From Gerris lacustris (lineage: Eukaryota > Arthropoda > Insecta > Hemiptera > Gerridae): 64,000 nt of DNA. The position numbers were made by a program, and so were the translations under genes. The notes below the pieces were generated by a model. The model was not told the origin of the DNA. It was given only the letters and a program-made list of their open reading frames with translations, and did no database searches. The DNA lies in contig OX578278.1 in assembly GCA_951217055.1 (NCBI GenBank), positions 18,977,605-19,041,604 of the forward strand, in the 5' to 3' direction. Shown piece after piece: positions 27,333 to 38,934 of this stretch; position 1 is the stretch's first letter, and each line of letters opens with the position of its first letter.

Positions 27333-28344
27333 CTTCGTCATTTGTAGGTAAAAAAAACTTACCAACATGACCGTGATGACGACCTCTCATGATCGCATGT
27401 ATATGATTAAGTAGGCGAACTAAGCGGCACTTGCGTCTTGTGCAATGGGTATGGGCATCTTCATTCAGAGTGGTGCATGTTGTTCTTGATGAAAGAAACA
27501 ACGTTATGTGTGGGAGATTGTCGAGAGCTGGAGGATATATCCTTGCCGAGGTATCAGTTCATACCTGCTGTTTATTTCATCAGATATTACATCATCCGAT
27601 CTGGGTGTTGGGTGTTGGGTAGGTCTGGGAAGAGGGATTATTTCCTAGGTGTGCATAGGTCGATCCACATATCCACAGGTCCTTGGTATGATCCTTGGGT
27701 ATGATCACCACCTTGAAGATGCCTCTAAACACATAAAGGTGAAACTTCGGCGACATCATCCACTATGACGCGGTTATCACCGCGGAAGCCCTCGAATCCT
27801 AACATTTTAGTTTATTCAAGACCTGAAAGAGTTAATTAAAAAATTGTTATCTCCTAGTATTGGCTAAAAGCAATTTAAAACTCGAAGTGTTAAGCTCAAA
27901 TTTCTAATAAATCTGTCTTGTTTAAACTCGTTTGCATTTTATATTGCCATCTATTATTCGACTCTAGGGTATAAGGAATAAATAGAATTTAGTCCTTTAA
28001 CCTTTTCAATCACAATCTCCTTTCTATGATTCTATTCGTATTTCAAATGTAAATGTAATGCTATTTCAGTCCGATTCTGATTTCTTTTTGATGGTTTTTA
28101 ATTTAACACAAGGAGGTGGAAAAACGATTAAATAGAATATTCCGGGCTGTAGTAATAGAACCTCTGACCTTTTCAATAATAGAACAGGAAGTAAGAGTTG
28201 ATTGATTTGGCTTTGACGTTTTACTTTCTTATCTGCGTAGTATGTAGAGAGAGAGTATTGTGATAGATCGAAAAATCTGTTTGGTGGATTGACACTTTTA
28301 AGGCCCACTAACAGTATCACCTTTTATTTTTTCTTATAAATGCA
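27333..28344. other. Mixed-composition DNA, no confirmed gene
   Basis: 27420-27800 is GC-richer and gives overlapping frames (27431-27704) without a recognised domain. 'ttgaagatgcctctaaacac' followed by 'gtgaaacttcggcgac' (27714-27755) resembles the GAAGATGGC...GCGAAACGTCG motif of invertebrate retroelements, so this may be an old element. The rest is AT-rich. Confidence 0.35.
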
Positions 28345-29310
28345 TATGTTTTTGGAACTAAGTTCCATATGGCACGTTACAGCGTTTAGAGCCCGGGAGT
28401 GAATACGAAAAAATCAACTATCACAAAACCGACGGTCACGAAATCGACCGATGACTATAACTTGAGTAAAAGTTGACCGATTTAGTTGAAATTTGGTACA
28501 CATGTTTATTTTACCAATGCCCAGGACGAGTTCTTAGACAACGTTATCCGCCCTAGCGTTCGCGCGCAACGCTCGCGTAAACGTAAACTTCAATGCAACA
28601 TTGCATTTTTAGGACTGAAAAAATTTTAACATCATCGATTCAATGAGTCAAACAACTTTTTTAAATATATATATATATATATATTTTTTTTTTATTTTTT
28701 TTTTAGTAAAATCCACATTGACACCGCTATGAAGTGTTAAAGATCGCCAACTTTATTAAAGTGGGCCTAAACGTTTAAAATAGAGAAAACAACGTTTTTA
28801 CCAATATCTTACGTTCTAACGTAACGATTTTAATAAAATTTCATACACATCTTAATACAATCAAGTACTAAAGTACTGTACTCAGTACTGTTTTAATTGT
28901 ACGTAAAGTACTGTTTTAATTGTACTGTTGTAGTATTGTTCCCTAGTACAATTAAAACAGTAATATAAAATTTTAACCTGATACAAGCTGAAGTTTTTGT
29001 GTAGTGAAGTGGTATATTTTAAATTGAGTAGGCCGGGTAGGACACCCAGGCCTCATCACGATTAACTTTTTTCTCAATATTTAATTCATATTTATTGCAA
29101 GACACTCACTTCAAACGTATAAAAAATGTTTTTTCATTTAATTTTGACGAACAAATAATTAGTTACTTATAATTTTGTGTCTTTTCTAATTCTATCATGT
29201 AGAAGCAGTTAGCATCGTATACTTAGCAATGTGATTTTATAATTTATATTTAATGAAAAGTATAAGAAACTTCGTTCCTAGCGGACGTCCCGCGACACCC
29301 CACGGATTTA
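28345..29310 (-). repeat. Dispersed repeat family A, fullest copy
   Basis: The left end GGAACTAAGTTCC (28354-28366) and right end GAAACTTCGTTCC (29266-29278) are diverged versions of the family's inner palindromes. Beyond the right one is 'gtcccgcgacaccccacgg', the inverted 'gtgtggtgtcgcgggac' end seen at 6.6 and 16.0 kb. Internal phrases include 'gagtaaaagttgaccgattt', 'gttcgcgcgcaacgctcgcg' and 'acgttctaacgtaacgattt'. A short TA/T tract (28664-28706) has expanded inside. No open frame of note. Confidence 0.75.
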
Positions 29311-30193
29311 TTTATTTATTTTTTGTTTTATTTCTGATTGATCTAAATTAAAAATGTATATACTAGATTTATATTGTTTCTCAAATACTTAGTATATGCT
29401 GAAATACATTGTATTGTGATGGTGCAAAAATTATATTTCAATGAAGTTTCAAGAGTCCAAAAAATGTATTTTTAAAAAATTCCTGTTTTCTGTATAGAGG
29501 CGAGAAGCCTAAACTACGGAGCCAAATTTCGATTAAATTTGGTATACATGTTCATAAAATTCCCGGAGGTAAAAACTGAAAAATGAAATTTATCTCTAAA
29601 TTAAGGGCTCTATATTCTCTAAAAACTGAAAAATAATTTTTTTATTTGAGGTATTATTTATTCTTATACTGTATTTAAATCCCATAGCACCTTATTTAAT
29701 TTAAATATTTTAAATTTGTTTAAAACAAAGTTAAACGGGTGATTAACAATGTCAAATTTATTTTCATCATATCTGGTAAACTATATTTTTTAATTTTAAG
29801 CGTCTGTATGGTTAGATTCGTATAGAAATTTTTGTATCAAAATAGTTTTAAACGAGTTTTTGGCGCCTCCAAATTTAGTGCTTAAGCGGATTTTTTTATT
29901 TCTCTTCGGGGTATGATATTTCTGAACATTTATACAAAATTTCAATAAAATCAGCCCAGTTTAGGCTTCGACAGACGGACATAAAAAAAAGAAACTTTTT
30001 TTACTCTATTTAGGACCATTTAAAATTGTCTTAAAATCGAATAGTCTTGCTGTCACTATACTTTCTCTTTATATACATGTATATGAGAAAGTAATAATTT
30101 TAAAGTCGTTTTCTCGGTAAAATCTAGTTTCCGCGGTATTGATGAAAGTAAATCTGATTTTGCTGAAACCGGAAGAGAAGTGGTAACCTCTTA
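29311..30193. repeat. Family C copy 3 and AT-rich flank
   Basis: From about 29500 to 29990 it carries 'aaatttggtatacatgttca', 'gggtgattaacaatgtcaaa' and 'gggtatgatatttctgaaca', ending in a 'cgacagacggac' tract, in the family C manner. The remaining sequence up to the Penelope target duplication shows nothing else. Confidence 0.5.
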
Positions 30194-30206
30194 CACTGTT
30201 AATTTA

Positions 30207-30754
30207 CCATTTTTAGTATGATGTACCCTTTAATTTAACTATGATATTTGCTGTGTTAGTCTTCCAGGGTATTAAACAAAATAAAAAGCTATTCCATTTG
30301 CTTTGCTATTTTATTTATTTTCTTTTGGTGATATTTCGTCTACATTTTAAGACATTTTCAAACCTGAAACATTTTTGTTTTTTTAAAAATATATATAATA
30401 AGAAATTACAACAATTTAAAATTTAAAAAGATCTTTTACAAGTTTTGTTATAAAATTATTTGTTTATTTTTACTACAATTAAATTTAGGTATATAAAAAT
30501 TAAAGATTAAAATTGTTAAACTTATAAACTTACTGTTATATTAAAGCAGTAATTATCCATTATAATAAATTAATTAAATAATTATAGTTAAGTTAAATAA
30601 AATAAAAATATGCGTTCTAAATAATTAAAAAAATTGCTAATTACATACCTTCATCAGTCATTAAATTACTATACAGTAACACGTCACATTTTAAATTTCA
30701 AAAATAATTTAATTTAAATTAAACTATGAGTCATGATCCTACAGTGATGTCTGA
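30207..30754 (-). repeat. PLE terminal repeat (3' copy)
   Basis: Direct repeat of 33874-34421. Its outermost 35 nt (30207-30241) are absent from the end of the inverted copy. It holds a 61-codon plus-strand frame that is repeated with the PLTR and is not a gene. Confidence 0.9.
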
Positions 30755-31219
30755 TTCATGACTGACTATATATTACATTGTTTCCCCTTATAGATAGGGA
30801 ACCCAGATTCATTTAAACATTGATTTTTTATGCATTACTGTTAACTTAGCCTCAACAATAATAAGCAATTCAATATCATTACATTAAATAACAAACAAAC
30901 AATAACAATTTATAATAAGTACAAAAATTAATAAATATAAAATGACATAACCATTGAACATGAATTTCCATTAAAAAAATAATAAATAAATAAATAAATA
31001 AATAAAATACGTAAATTAATAAAAAATAAAATTATTAGAGTATATTAAATTGTGTATTAAAATTACATAGTTTACTACATTATTAAATTAAATAAAAATT
31101 CAATTTAACCCTATCTAGGCAAAGGTGCATAATTCTAAAAATAATTTTTAAAAAAAAAATTTCACAGACAAATAATTTAAATAAATAATTAAAAATTAAG
31201 ATATCACAAGTAAATTATT

Positions 31220-32872
31220 TTAAAATTTAGATTCTATCTTAAGCTCTCTAAAAATCCCTGAATAAAACTTATTTAAATCTTTCGAATCTGTTTTGAAATT
31301 GACATTTTTTGAAAAACTAGATATGTATACTGCCTCTAATAATTTACGTTTGGAGTTATTACTTTCTTTATCTAGAATTTTAGCATTATTAAAATCTGGA
31401 GAATGATTTAATTCTAAAGTATGAGCAACTAGAGCAGTTTTATTCGATTTGTTCTTAACATCTCCCTCGTGTTGTTTCATCCTGTTTTTGAATGTTTGGC
31501 GAGATTCTCCTATATACTTTTTATCACAATCAGAACACGGGATTACGTATACAAACCCCATTTCTTGGTCTGTAGGCACTTTATCCTTTAGTTTGCTAAA
31601 ATATTGAGTTTTTATTTTATTTATTGGTTTCATCCCGAACTTTATATCAAAACAATCAAATTTTTTAAAAGTATCTGCAACCTTCTCTGTAAGCCCTTTT
31701 ATATATGTTAAAGAGTGGTGCTTATACATTACTTGAGGTCTTATATCATCTATATTGCTTTTATTATTTTTATTTTTATTGTTTATCGCTATATACCAAA
31801 GGTTTCTTATTAATTTTATGGGATACATATTTCTAATTAATTTGTCATATATAAAAGATTTAACCTTAGGTATATTTATTGGGTCAGTTAATGCAATGGA
31901 TTTATTTATAAGGTTGAAAGCCGAATTTTTCTTTTGGTAGAATGGGTGAGCGCTATGAAAATTCATGAATTGCTTCTTTTTAATTTCTTTCTCAAACCAT
32001 TTAGTTGAGATATTTCCTTCCTTGTTCTTAATTACAGTGATATCTAAATAATTTTGAGTATTTTCTAATTCGATTTCTTTGGTAAATATTATATTATTAT
32101 TAAAATTATTTAGCTCTTTTAAAAAATTCTCACAATCTGACTTTTTAATTATAACAAATAAATCATCTATATACTTGCTTATGAATTTAGGTTTAAAAGA
32201 ACAATTATCCAAAACGTTTTGTATTAATGAATTTACATAAATTCCACTTAAGTTAACGGACATGCTTCCACCCATCGGCAACCCTTGTAAAACTCTATAA
32301 AGTTCATTATTGACTAAAAAATAATTATTGTTGCAACAGAATTTCAATGTTTCTAAATACGTATTTTTGCACTTAATATTTGTGAAGGGTTCTATTTTTT
32401 CCCAATTCCGTTGTATTATTTTATACATATCTTGAAGAGGTATGCTTGTAAACAGCGATTTAATGTCAAAAGAAACCATAACTTCATCTTTATTGATTGC
32501 TATGTTTTTTATTTTTTCTTTGAAATCAAATGAGTTTTTGCAATCCCATACATTATTATTATTTAGAAAATTTAACGTGGGGTTAAGGTATTTTGTTAAT
32601 TTTTCTGTTGGGGAGTTAATTGCATCTATAATCGGTCTTATTGGGTAATTTTCTTTATGCACTTTTATCAGGCCATACATTTTTGCAAATCTGCAGCTAT
32701 TGATGTTTAAATTTATTTTTTCTTCTACTGTAATAAATTTCTTTTTAAGCAATTTCTGAATTAACTGTTGATAATCTCGCTGAATAGTTTTAAGTTTATC
32801 TTCAATATTACATCTTATTTTTCTATATATTTGGTTATTTTCAAGGTGCTCAGTCATTTTTTCTTTATACAT
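31220..32872 (-). CDS. PLE reverse transcriptase with GIY-YIG endonuclease
   Basis: An open frame of 550 codons. The RT domain covers about residues 55-300: motif A SFDIKSLFTSIP with the metal-binding D136, motif B GLPMGGSMS at 197-205, catalytic YIDD at 234-237, and YLDITV at 275-280. The C-terminal GIY-YIG domain (about 438-520) has GFVYVIPCSDC, YIGES at 453-457, the Arg/His pair in NRMKQH (463-468) and a candidate catalytic E513 in LLEAVYI. In Penelope-like elements this protein carries out target-primed reverse transcription in the nucleus. The first Met here is not the true start: upstream sequence in the same frame (KNVIITKADK...) is the usual thumb-proximal RT beginning, but it is cut off by a frameshift near 32930. 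All catalytic residues are intact. Confidence 0.92.
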   Translation of the reverse strand: MYKEKMTEHLENNQIYRKIRCNIEDKLKTIQRDYQQLIQKLLKKKFITVEEKINLNINSCRFAKMYGLIKVHKENYPIRPIIDAINSPTEKLTKYLNPTLNFLNNNNVWDCKNSFDFKEKIKNIAINKDEVMVSFDIKSLFTSIPLQDMYKIIQRNWEKIEPFTNIKCKNTYLETLKFCCNNNYFLVNNELYRVLQGLPMGGSMSVNLSGIYVNSLIQNVLDNCSFKPKFISKYIDDLFVIIKKSDCENFLKELNNFNNNIIFTKEIELENTQNYLDITVIKNKEGNISTKWFEKEIKKKQFMNFHSAHPFYQKKNSAFNLINKSIALTDPINIPKVKSFIYDKLIRNMYPIKLIRNLWYIAINNKNKNNKSNIDDIRPQVMYKHHSLTYIKGLTEKVADTFKKFDCFDIKFGMKPINKIKTQYFSKLKDKVPTDQEMGFVYVIPCSDCDKKYIGESRQTFKNRMKQHEGDVKNKSNKTALVAHTLELNHSPDFNNAKILDKESNNSKRKLLEAVYISSFSKNVNFKTDSKDLNKFYSGIFRELKIESKF

Positions 32873-32922
32873 TACGTCTGTTAGTACAACTGTTAAATTG
32901 CTTTTATCTGCTTTTGTTATTA

Positions 32923-33877
32923 TTACATTTTTGTTATTTTAAGGAAAAGTTTGGTATTTTTAGCGTCTATTATAATTTGTTTTTCCAGAGACCCTAAAAC
33001 TGGCTTAGAGTTATTTTTGTAACTGTTTTGGAAATTCATGATGTCTTTAATGATGTGGCTACGTAGTGCATTAATGTGATTTTCACTTGTTTTTATGGTT
33101 CTTATCGTGTTTTCTACATCTACTATCAATTTTAGAATATGTTTATTATGGTTAGAAGCTTTTTAAATTAAAATTGTGTCCAAGGCTAAGGAAGTTTTTT
33201 ACCCCTGTAGGTATTTCTAACTTACTTAAATTTATTAACCAGTTTTCTTTATATAAATTATTATATCGATTTATCTCATCTAAATTAAGATTATCTGCTT
33301 TTAGTTTATTTTTATGGCTAACCTTATTATTATTATTATTAGTTCTATTAATTAATTTTATATTTAATTTTTTATTTAATAGCATAATATAAGCATCTTT
33401 AAAAGCTGATAAATGGTTTAAAATTTCCTCACTTGCTAACTGATTCTTTTCTTTTAGGTAGTTAATTTTAGAATTAAATTTATCATTAAGCTTTTTTAAC
33501 TTCCAATGAGTTTGCTTTAATTCTGAGTTAATTAATTTATTAGGTAAGTTTTTTAAAAAATGTGGGGTTCTATGATTTTTAAGGAATTCTTTATCATAAA
33601 GGTACATGACCTTTTCTACTATATCATTTATATGTTTCGGAATATTGTTATTGTTTTTATTTGTGTATAGATAAGATAATTTATTTTTTGCATTGCATAT
33701 CTTAATTGTTATCTCTTTAAGATTCCAAACAGTTTTTTTATCTAGGTTGTTTACATATTTTTTTATTAATATACAAAGGTTTCTGTTTACACGTTGTAAA
33801 AGATCTGATTCTTCTTTTAATGCTGTTTTCTTAAATTGTTGATTTGGCTTTATTTGACCTGCCAATTTATTTTCCAT
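32923..33877 (-). pseudogene. PLE ORF N-terminal region, split by two frameshifts
   Basis: 33877-33152 encodes 241 residues beginning MENKLAGQ and ending in the PLE-typical LSLGHNFN motif; the ATG lies at the inner edge of the PLTR. The following 33129-32923 segment (starting at a non-ATG codon, VDVENTIRTI) is in another frame, and the RT frame at 32872 returns to the first. The phase breaks fall in A-rich runs near 33160 and 32932, one in each direction, so they compensate. The region is K/N-rich and probably partly coiled. As read, the element could not make a full-length protein. Assembly error in homopolymers is an alternative. Confidence 0.8.
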
Positions 33878-34421
33878 TTTTAGTATGATGTACCCTTTAA
33901 TTTAACTATGATATTTGCTGTGTTAGTCTTCCAGGGTATTAAACAAAATAAAAAGCTATTCCATTTGCTTTGCTATTTTATTTATTTTCTTTTGGTGATA
34001 TTTCGTCTACATTTTAAGACATTTTCAAACCTGAAACATTTTTGTTTTTTTAAAAATATATATAATAAGAAATTACAACAATTTAAAATTTAAAAAGATC
34101 TTTTACAAGTTTTGTTATAAAATTATTTGTTTATTTTTACTACAATTAAATTTAGGTATATAAAAATTAAAGATTAAAATTGTTAAACTTATAAACTTAC
34201 TGTTATATTAAAGCAGTAATTATCCATTATAATAAATTAATTAAATAATTATAGTTAAGTTAAATAAAATAAAAATATGCGTTCTAAATAATTAAAAAAT
34301 TTGCTAATTACATACCTTCATCAGTCATTAAATTACTATACAGTAACACGTCACATTTTAAATTTCAAAAATAATTTAATTTAAATTAAACTATGAGTCA
34401 TGATCCTACAGTGATGTCTGA
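33874..34421 (-). repeat. PLE terminal repeat (5' copy)
   Basis: Offset by exactly 3667 bp from the 3' repeat with no indel. It has one visible substitution in an A-run (aaaaaaattg versus aaaaaatttg). It ends abruptly at the junction with the inverted copy. Confidence 0.9.
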
Positions 34422-35329
34422 ATTTTTTAAAAGAGCTAAATAATTTTAATAATAATATAATATTTACCAAAGAAATCGAATTAGAAAATACTCAAAATTA
34501 TTTAGATATCACTGTAATTAAGAACAAGGAAGGAAATATCTCAACTAAATGGTTTGAGAAAGAAATTAAAAAGAAGCAATTCATGAATTTTCATAGCGCT
34601 CACCCATTCTACCAAAAGAAAAATTCGGCTTTCAACCTTATAAATAAATCCATTGCATTAACTGACCCAATAAATATACCTAAGGTTAAATCTTTTATAT
34701 ATGACAAATTAATTAGAAATATGTATCCCATAAAATTAATAAGAAACCTTTGGTATATAGCGATAAACAATAAAAATAAAAATAATAAAAGCAATATAGA
34801 TGATATAAGACCTCAAGTAATGTATAAGCACCACTCTTTAACATATATAAAAGGGCTTACAGAGAAGGTTGCAGATACTTTTAAAAAATTTGATTGTTTT
34901 GATATAAAGTTCGGGATGAAACCAATAAATAAAATAAAAACTCAATATTTTAGCAAACTAAAGGATAAAGTGCCTACAGACCAAGAAATGGGGTTTGTAT
35001 ACGTAATCCCGTGTTCTGATTGTGATAAAAAGTATATAGGAGAATCTCGCCAAACATTCAAAAACAGGATGAAACAACACGAGGGAGATGTTAAGAACAA
35101 ATCGAATAAAACTGCTCTAGTTGCTCATACTTTAGAATTAAATCATTCTCCAGATTTTAATAATGCTAAAATTCTAGATAAAGAAAGTAATAACTCCAAA
35201 CGTAAATTATTAGAGGCAGTATACATATCTAGTTTTTCAAAAAATGTCAATTTCAAAACAGATTCGAAAGATTTAAATAAGTTTTATTCAGGGATTTTTA
35301 GAGAGCTTAAGATAGAATCTAAATTTTAA
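34421..35329 (+). pseudogene. PLE RT/GIY-YIG C-terminal fragment
   Basis: Open frame of 302 codons equal to residues 249-550 of the minus-strand protein. An internal Met at 34583 starts a 248-residue stretch that is identical wherever I compared it. It lacks RT motifs A, B and YIDD but keeps the whole GIY-YIG domain (YIGES, NRMKQH, LLEAVYI). Without a promoter or start context it is a truncated copy. Confidence 0.9.
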
Positions 35330-36299
35330 AATAATTTACTTGTGATATCTTAATTTTTAATTATTTATTTAAATTATTTGTCTGTGAAATTTTTTTTTTA
35401 AAAATTATTTTTAGAATTATGCACCTTTGCCTAGATAGGGTTAAATTGAATTTTTATTTAATTTAATAATGTAGTAAACTATGTAATTTTAATACACAAT
35501 TTAATATACTCTAATAATTTTATTTTTTATTAATTTACGTATTTTATTTATTTATTTATTATTTTTTTAATGGAAATTCATGTTCAATGGTTATGTCATT
35601 TTATATTTATTAATTTTTGTACTTATTATAAATTGTTATTGTTTGTTTGTTATTTAATGTAATGATATTGAATTGCTTATTATTGTTGAGGCTAAGTTAA
35701 CAGTAATGCATAAAAAATCAATGTTTAAATGAATCTGGGTTCCCTATCTATAAGGGGAAACAATGTAATATATAGTCAGTCATGAATCAGACATCACTGT
35801 AGGATCATGACTCATAGTTTAATTTAAATTAAATTATTTTTGAAATTTAAAATGTGACGTGTTACTGTATAGTAATTTAATGACTGATGAAGGTATGTAA
35901 TTAGCAATTTTTTTAATTATTTAGAACGCATATTTTTATTTTATTTAACTTAACTATAATTATTTAATTAATTTATTATAATGGATAATTACTGCTTTAA
36001 TATAACAGTAAGTTTATAAGTTTAACAATTTTAATCTTTAATTTTTATATACCTAAATTTAATTGTAGTAAAAATAAACAAATAATTTTATAACAAAACT
36101 TGTAAAAGATCTTTTTAAATTTTAAATTGTTGTAATTTCTTATTATATATATTTTTAAAAAAACAAAAATGTTTCAGGTTTGAAAATGTCTTAAAATGTA
36201 GACGAAATATCACCAAAAGAAAATAAATAAAATAGCAAAGCAAATGGAATAGCTTTTTATTTTGTTTAATACCCTGGAAGACTAACACAGCAAATATCA
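34422..36299 (+). mobile_element. 5'-truncated PLE copy in inverted orientation
   Basis: The plus-strand sequence equals the reverse complement of 32127-30242, starting inside the RT and running through the stop and 3' region. The only length difference I found is two fewer AAAT units in the tetranucleotide run near 35540. It abuts the 5' PLTR of the other copy at 34421/34422 with a GA microhomology. It stops 35 nt short of the other copy's 3' end, directly before the target duplication. Head-to-head partial copies are known in Penelope-like elements, so this is one compound insertion rather than two. Confidence 0.92.
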
Positions 36300-36310
36300 C
36301 TGTTAATTTA

Positions 36311-36381
36311 TTTATTTTAAATTTGTTTAAAAAAAAGTTTAGCACTCTCTTACACTGTGGTCGTATTTTCAGGTTTTACTG

Positions 36382-36469
<88 letters not shown>

Positions 36470-36926
36470 TTAGATTAAAAACGAATATACAATATACCAA
36501 TGTCTATTCTATAAAAGAAAGGATATAAATATAACAAATATAAATAAATCAAAAATAGACAGTTTTGTACGTTGAACAAGATAAATTACTTATGAAAAAA
36601 TAAATAAAAAATATCACGGAAATCGTATATTGATATAAGCACCTAAAAAAATGTATATCAATATTGTATGAAAAAAAGATACGAGTATCAAGTTATTTAC
36701 TCAGGTTTGTCGGTAAATATAAATTCTGAATGCCGACAGACTTTTTTCATTTAGTTTTACGTTGGCAGTAGGCTATGGAGGTGGCCTTCGTTCATCGTTC
36801 CTGATTTTTTTTTTTTTTTTTTTTTTTTTTCAAAGACCATATATAGAATACCTGTCAGTTTCACAAAATAGTAACATATTTTGTCTATAAATGGAAAGAT
36901 TTGATTCATTCTTTTTTTATCTAGAT
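36311..36926. repeat. (TA)n microsatellite and low-complexity flank
   Basis: TA repeats span about 36384-36466. An oligo-T run lies near 36807-36830. No gene. Confidence 0.85.
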
Positions 36927-37913
36927 CAGTGTTTCCCAAAGTGTGGTACGCGTACCCCTGGGGGTACGGGAAGAGTTTGGTGGGGGTACGCGCAGCACCG
37001 GGCTTTGACTGCGCAGTCAATTTGATCCTGAGAAGGATAAAATGGTTTATGTTGAAGCAACAGTTCATCATAATTTGGTTCCCTGTTAATTTTTTTCTTA
37101 ATTTGGCCTCTTATTTGGCCTTTAATTGAAATTCGGATGGTAAGTCATAATTAGCTCATTGATAGTCCCATATAAGTTTCAAACTTCTGCGCTCATTTCT
37201 TTCTCTTCCACATTTGCACAAACATACAGCTTCAAAAGTACTTATCTGATATGTATGAAACTTTTATAGTTTATTGAAAGTAGTCCGCAGATAGCCCAAG
37301 ATTAATTTAAATCGTCTGAGCTCTTTAACTTTTGCAAAATTGATACTTTAATCTATGTAAAAAATCCAAACAATTTTGACAGATTAAAAAAAACGGAGGA
37401 AACAATTAGATAAATTAGACAATAATAGCTTGTAAAAGTATAAATTCAATAAAGTACGTGATAGGATGCGAGGAAGCTATGTGCCACACCAATTGGCAGT
37501 CTATTTTTTATTGTTATTAAAGTATACGCATATTTTATTATTATTTTTATTCATCCAATTTCTTGTTAGATTTGTTCCATGACGACTAGAGTCGTGGGAC
37601 AAACTCCAATGATGAAGTGAAACGCATATATTATACCTAACTCCTTGGTTTTAGTCGTTTTAGTTTTGGTCAAATTACTTTTTTAAAGTAATATTTTGTA
37701 AATATTTGACAAATAGAAAGTTTTTAATTTCCATTTTCAAAAAGGATTAAACCTAAAGGGTTGAAAATTCCAATATAAGCGGGAACGAATTATAACCGTT
37801 ATATAAAAAGGAGTAGTTTATATTATTTCATTTTCAATACCCCGACTGACACAGAAAAAATACAATTAAATAATTAAAGACAACCAAAATAGAATTTGAT
37901 TTTTTTTAACGAG

Positions 37914-37958
<45 letters not shown>

Positions 37959-38026
37959 CAAAATTTTTGTTTTGTTACGAAAATTATAGAAAGGGTACAC
38001 AGATGATAAAAGTTTTGGAAACACTG
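36927..38026. mobile_element. Non-autonomous hAT-type DNA transposon (1100 bp)
   Basis: The left end CAGTGTTTCCCAAAGTG (36927) and right end TTTTGGAAACACTG (to 38026) are imperfect inverted repeats. Identical 8-bp repeats ATCTAGAT flank them (36919-36926 and 38027-38034). The left end continues 'gtggtacgcgtacccctggg', a wording common at ends of hAT-family elements in animals. No transposase frame is visible. The interior includes a family B segment at about 37140-37500 and an A-run of about 38 at 37920-37957. Confidence 0.9.
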
Positions 38027-38034
38027 ATCTAGAT

Positions 38035-38934
38035 GATTGCGATGTGCGATGTATATATGTATTATGAAGTCGCGCATAATTTTATAAATTCATACAAATA
38101 ATAATATATTGTCATTTCCAAGGAATCATTAGTTAGTTGTATATTTCTATAACACATTGTTGTACAGTGGTTTATTTGTAAATTTTTTATGTACAGACGC
38201 ATGTGTTTGATTCTGAAAGATGTTTGTAAAAAAACTTTTTTTCTTCTTATAAATAGCAAGATGAAGGAACACGTAAGTTTACAAAATATAGAAGTAAACT
38301 TTTAGCTAGGAAGTGAAATTAGCCAAAAGTCTGTAAAAAAATCCTCTGTGCTTTTATATTAGGAATGGTAGGAGCTCAACAAATTTTGTTTTTTTAAGGA
38401 GAAAAAATAGGAAAATTATACTTAAAAGGCATTTGATACCAAAAATTTGAAGAAAATTATAAAACCTACTTTTCTCTTTAAAAAAGTTCTTTATTGAACT
38501 ACAGTCAAGGGTTTGGAAGGAAATCAAAGCTGCCTTACCGTCTCAAGTTTTTCCCTAACTAAAACAGTTTTAAGAAAAAGTTATTCGATATTGTCAAACA
38601 GCTGTTTTCCTTATTTCCGACCCGTCATCGAAAATGAAAGAAATATAAAGGGCTTAGTAAAGTTAAAAAAGGTATTCGATTTGTTCTACTTCTATACCTT
38701 TATATACTTGAAAATTTCTTGAGAAAAGTACTTTATTCTTTTTCTTATTTTGTTCAATCGCAATATATTTTCCTCGAGTAAAAAATCAAATAAATCTATT
38801 ATGATTTGTTTACTAGTTTCAATGTTTTCTTTTTGACTTCCCGATTTAGTGAACTCGTTAGATTCGTGTTCTTGTGTTGTGTGTTTGTTGCATTGTTAGC
38901 CTTTTTTACTTGTTTCATTAGTATCTTGTTGGCT
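38035..38934. other. No gene recognised
   Basis: AT-rich; the frame at 38513-38722 has no domain. Words of the following minisatellite begin to appear from about 38880. Confidence 0.45.

Larger units (their letters stand above)
30207..34421 (-). mobile_element. Penelope-like retroelement (PLE), near-complete copy
   Basis: A minus-strand element with terminal direct repeats: 30207-30754 and 33874-34421 (548 bp each) differ at one position that I could see. Between them lies the RT plus GIY-YIG coding region. This is the Penelope plan: LTR-like repeats (PLTRs), a single ORF and a C-terminal GIY-YIG endonuclease. The 5' PLTR is probably truncated, since sequence after 30754 in the 3' copy (towards 31219) is not present beyond 34421. 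Together with the inverted copy at 34422-36299 it is flanked by the direct repeat CACTGTTAATTTA (30194-30206 and 36298-36310). Near-identical repeats indicate a young insertion. Confidence 0.93.

Noticed and set aside
30241..30426. 61-codon plus-strand frame repeated at 33908-34093 and, inverted, at 36115-36345
   Set aside because: It lies in the Penelope terminal repeats, antisense to the element, and is repeated only because the terminal repeat is.
35884..35890. CTGATGA, a possible hammerhead ribozyme core in the Penelope terminal region
   Set aside because: Penelope terminal repeats can hold hammerhead ribozymes, but I could not find the paired stem II and GAAA at the right distance. A covariance-model search would settle it.
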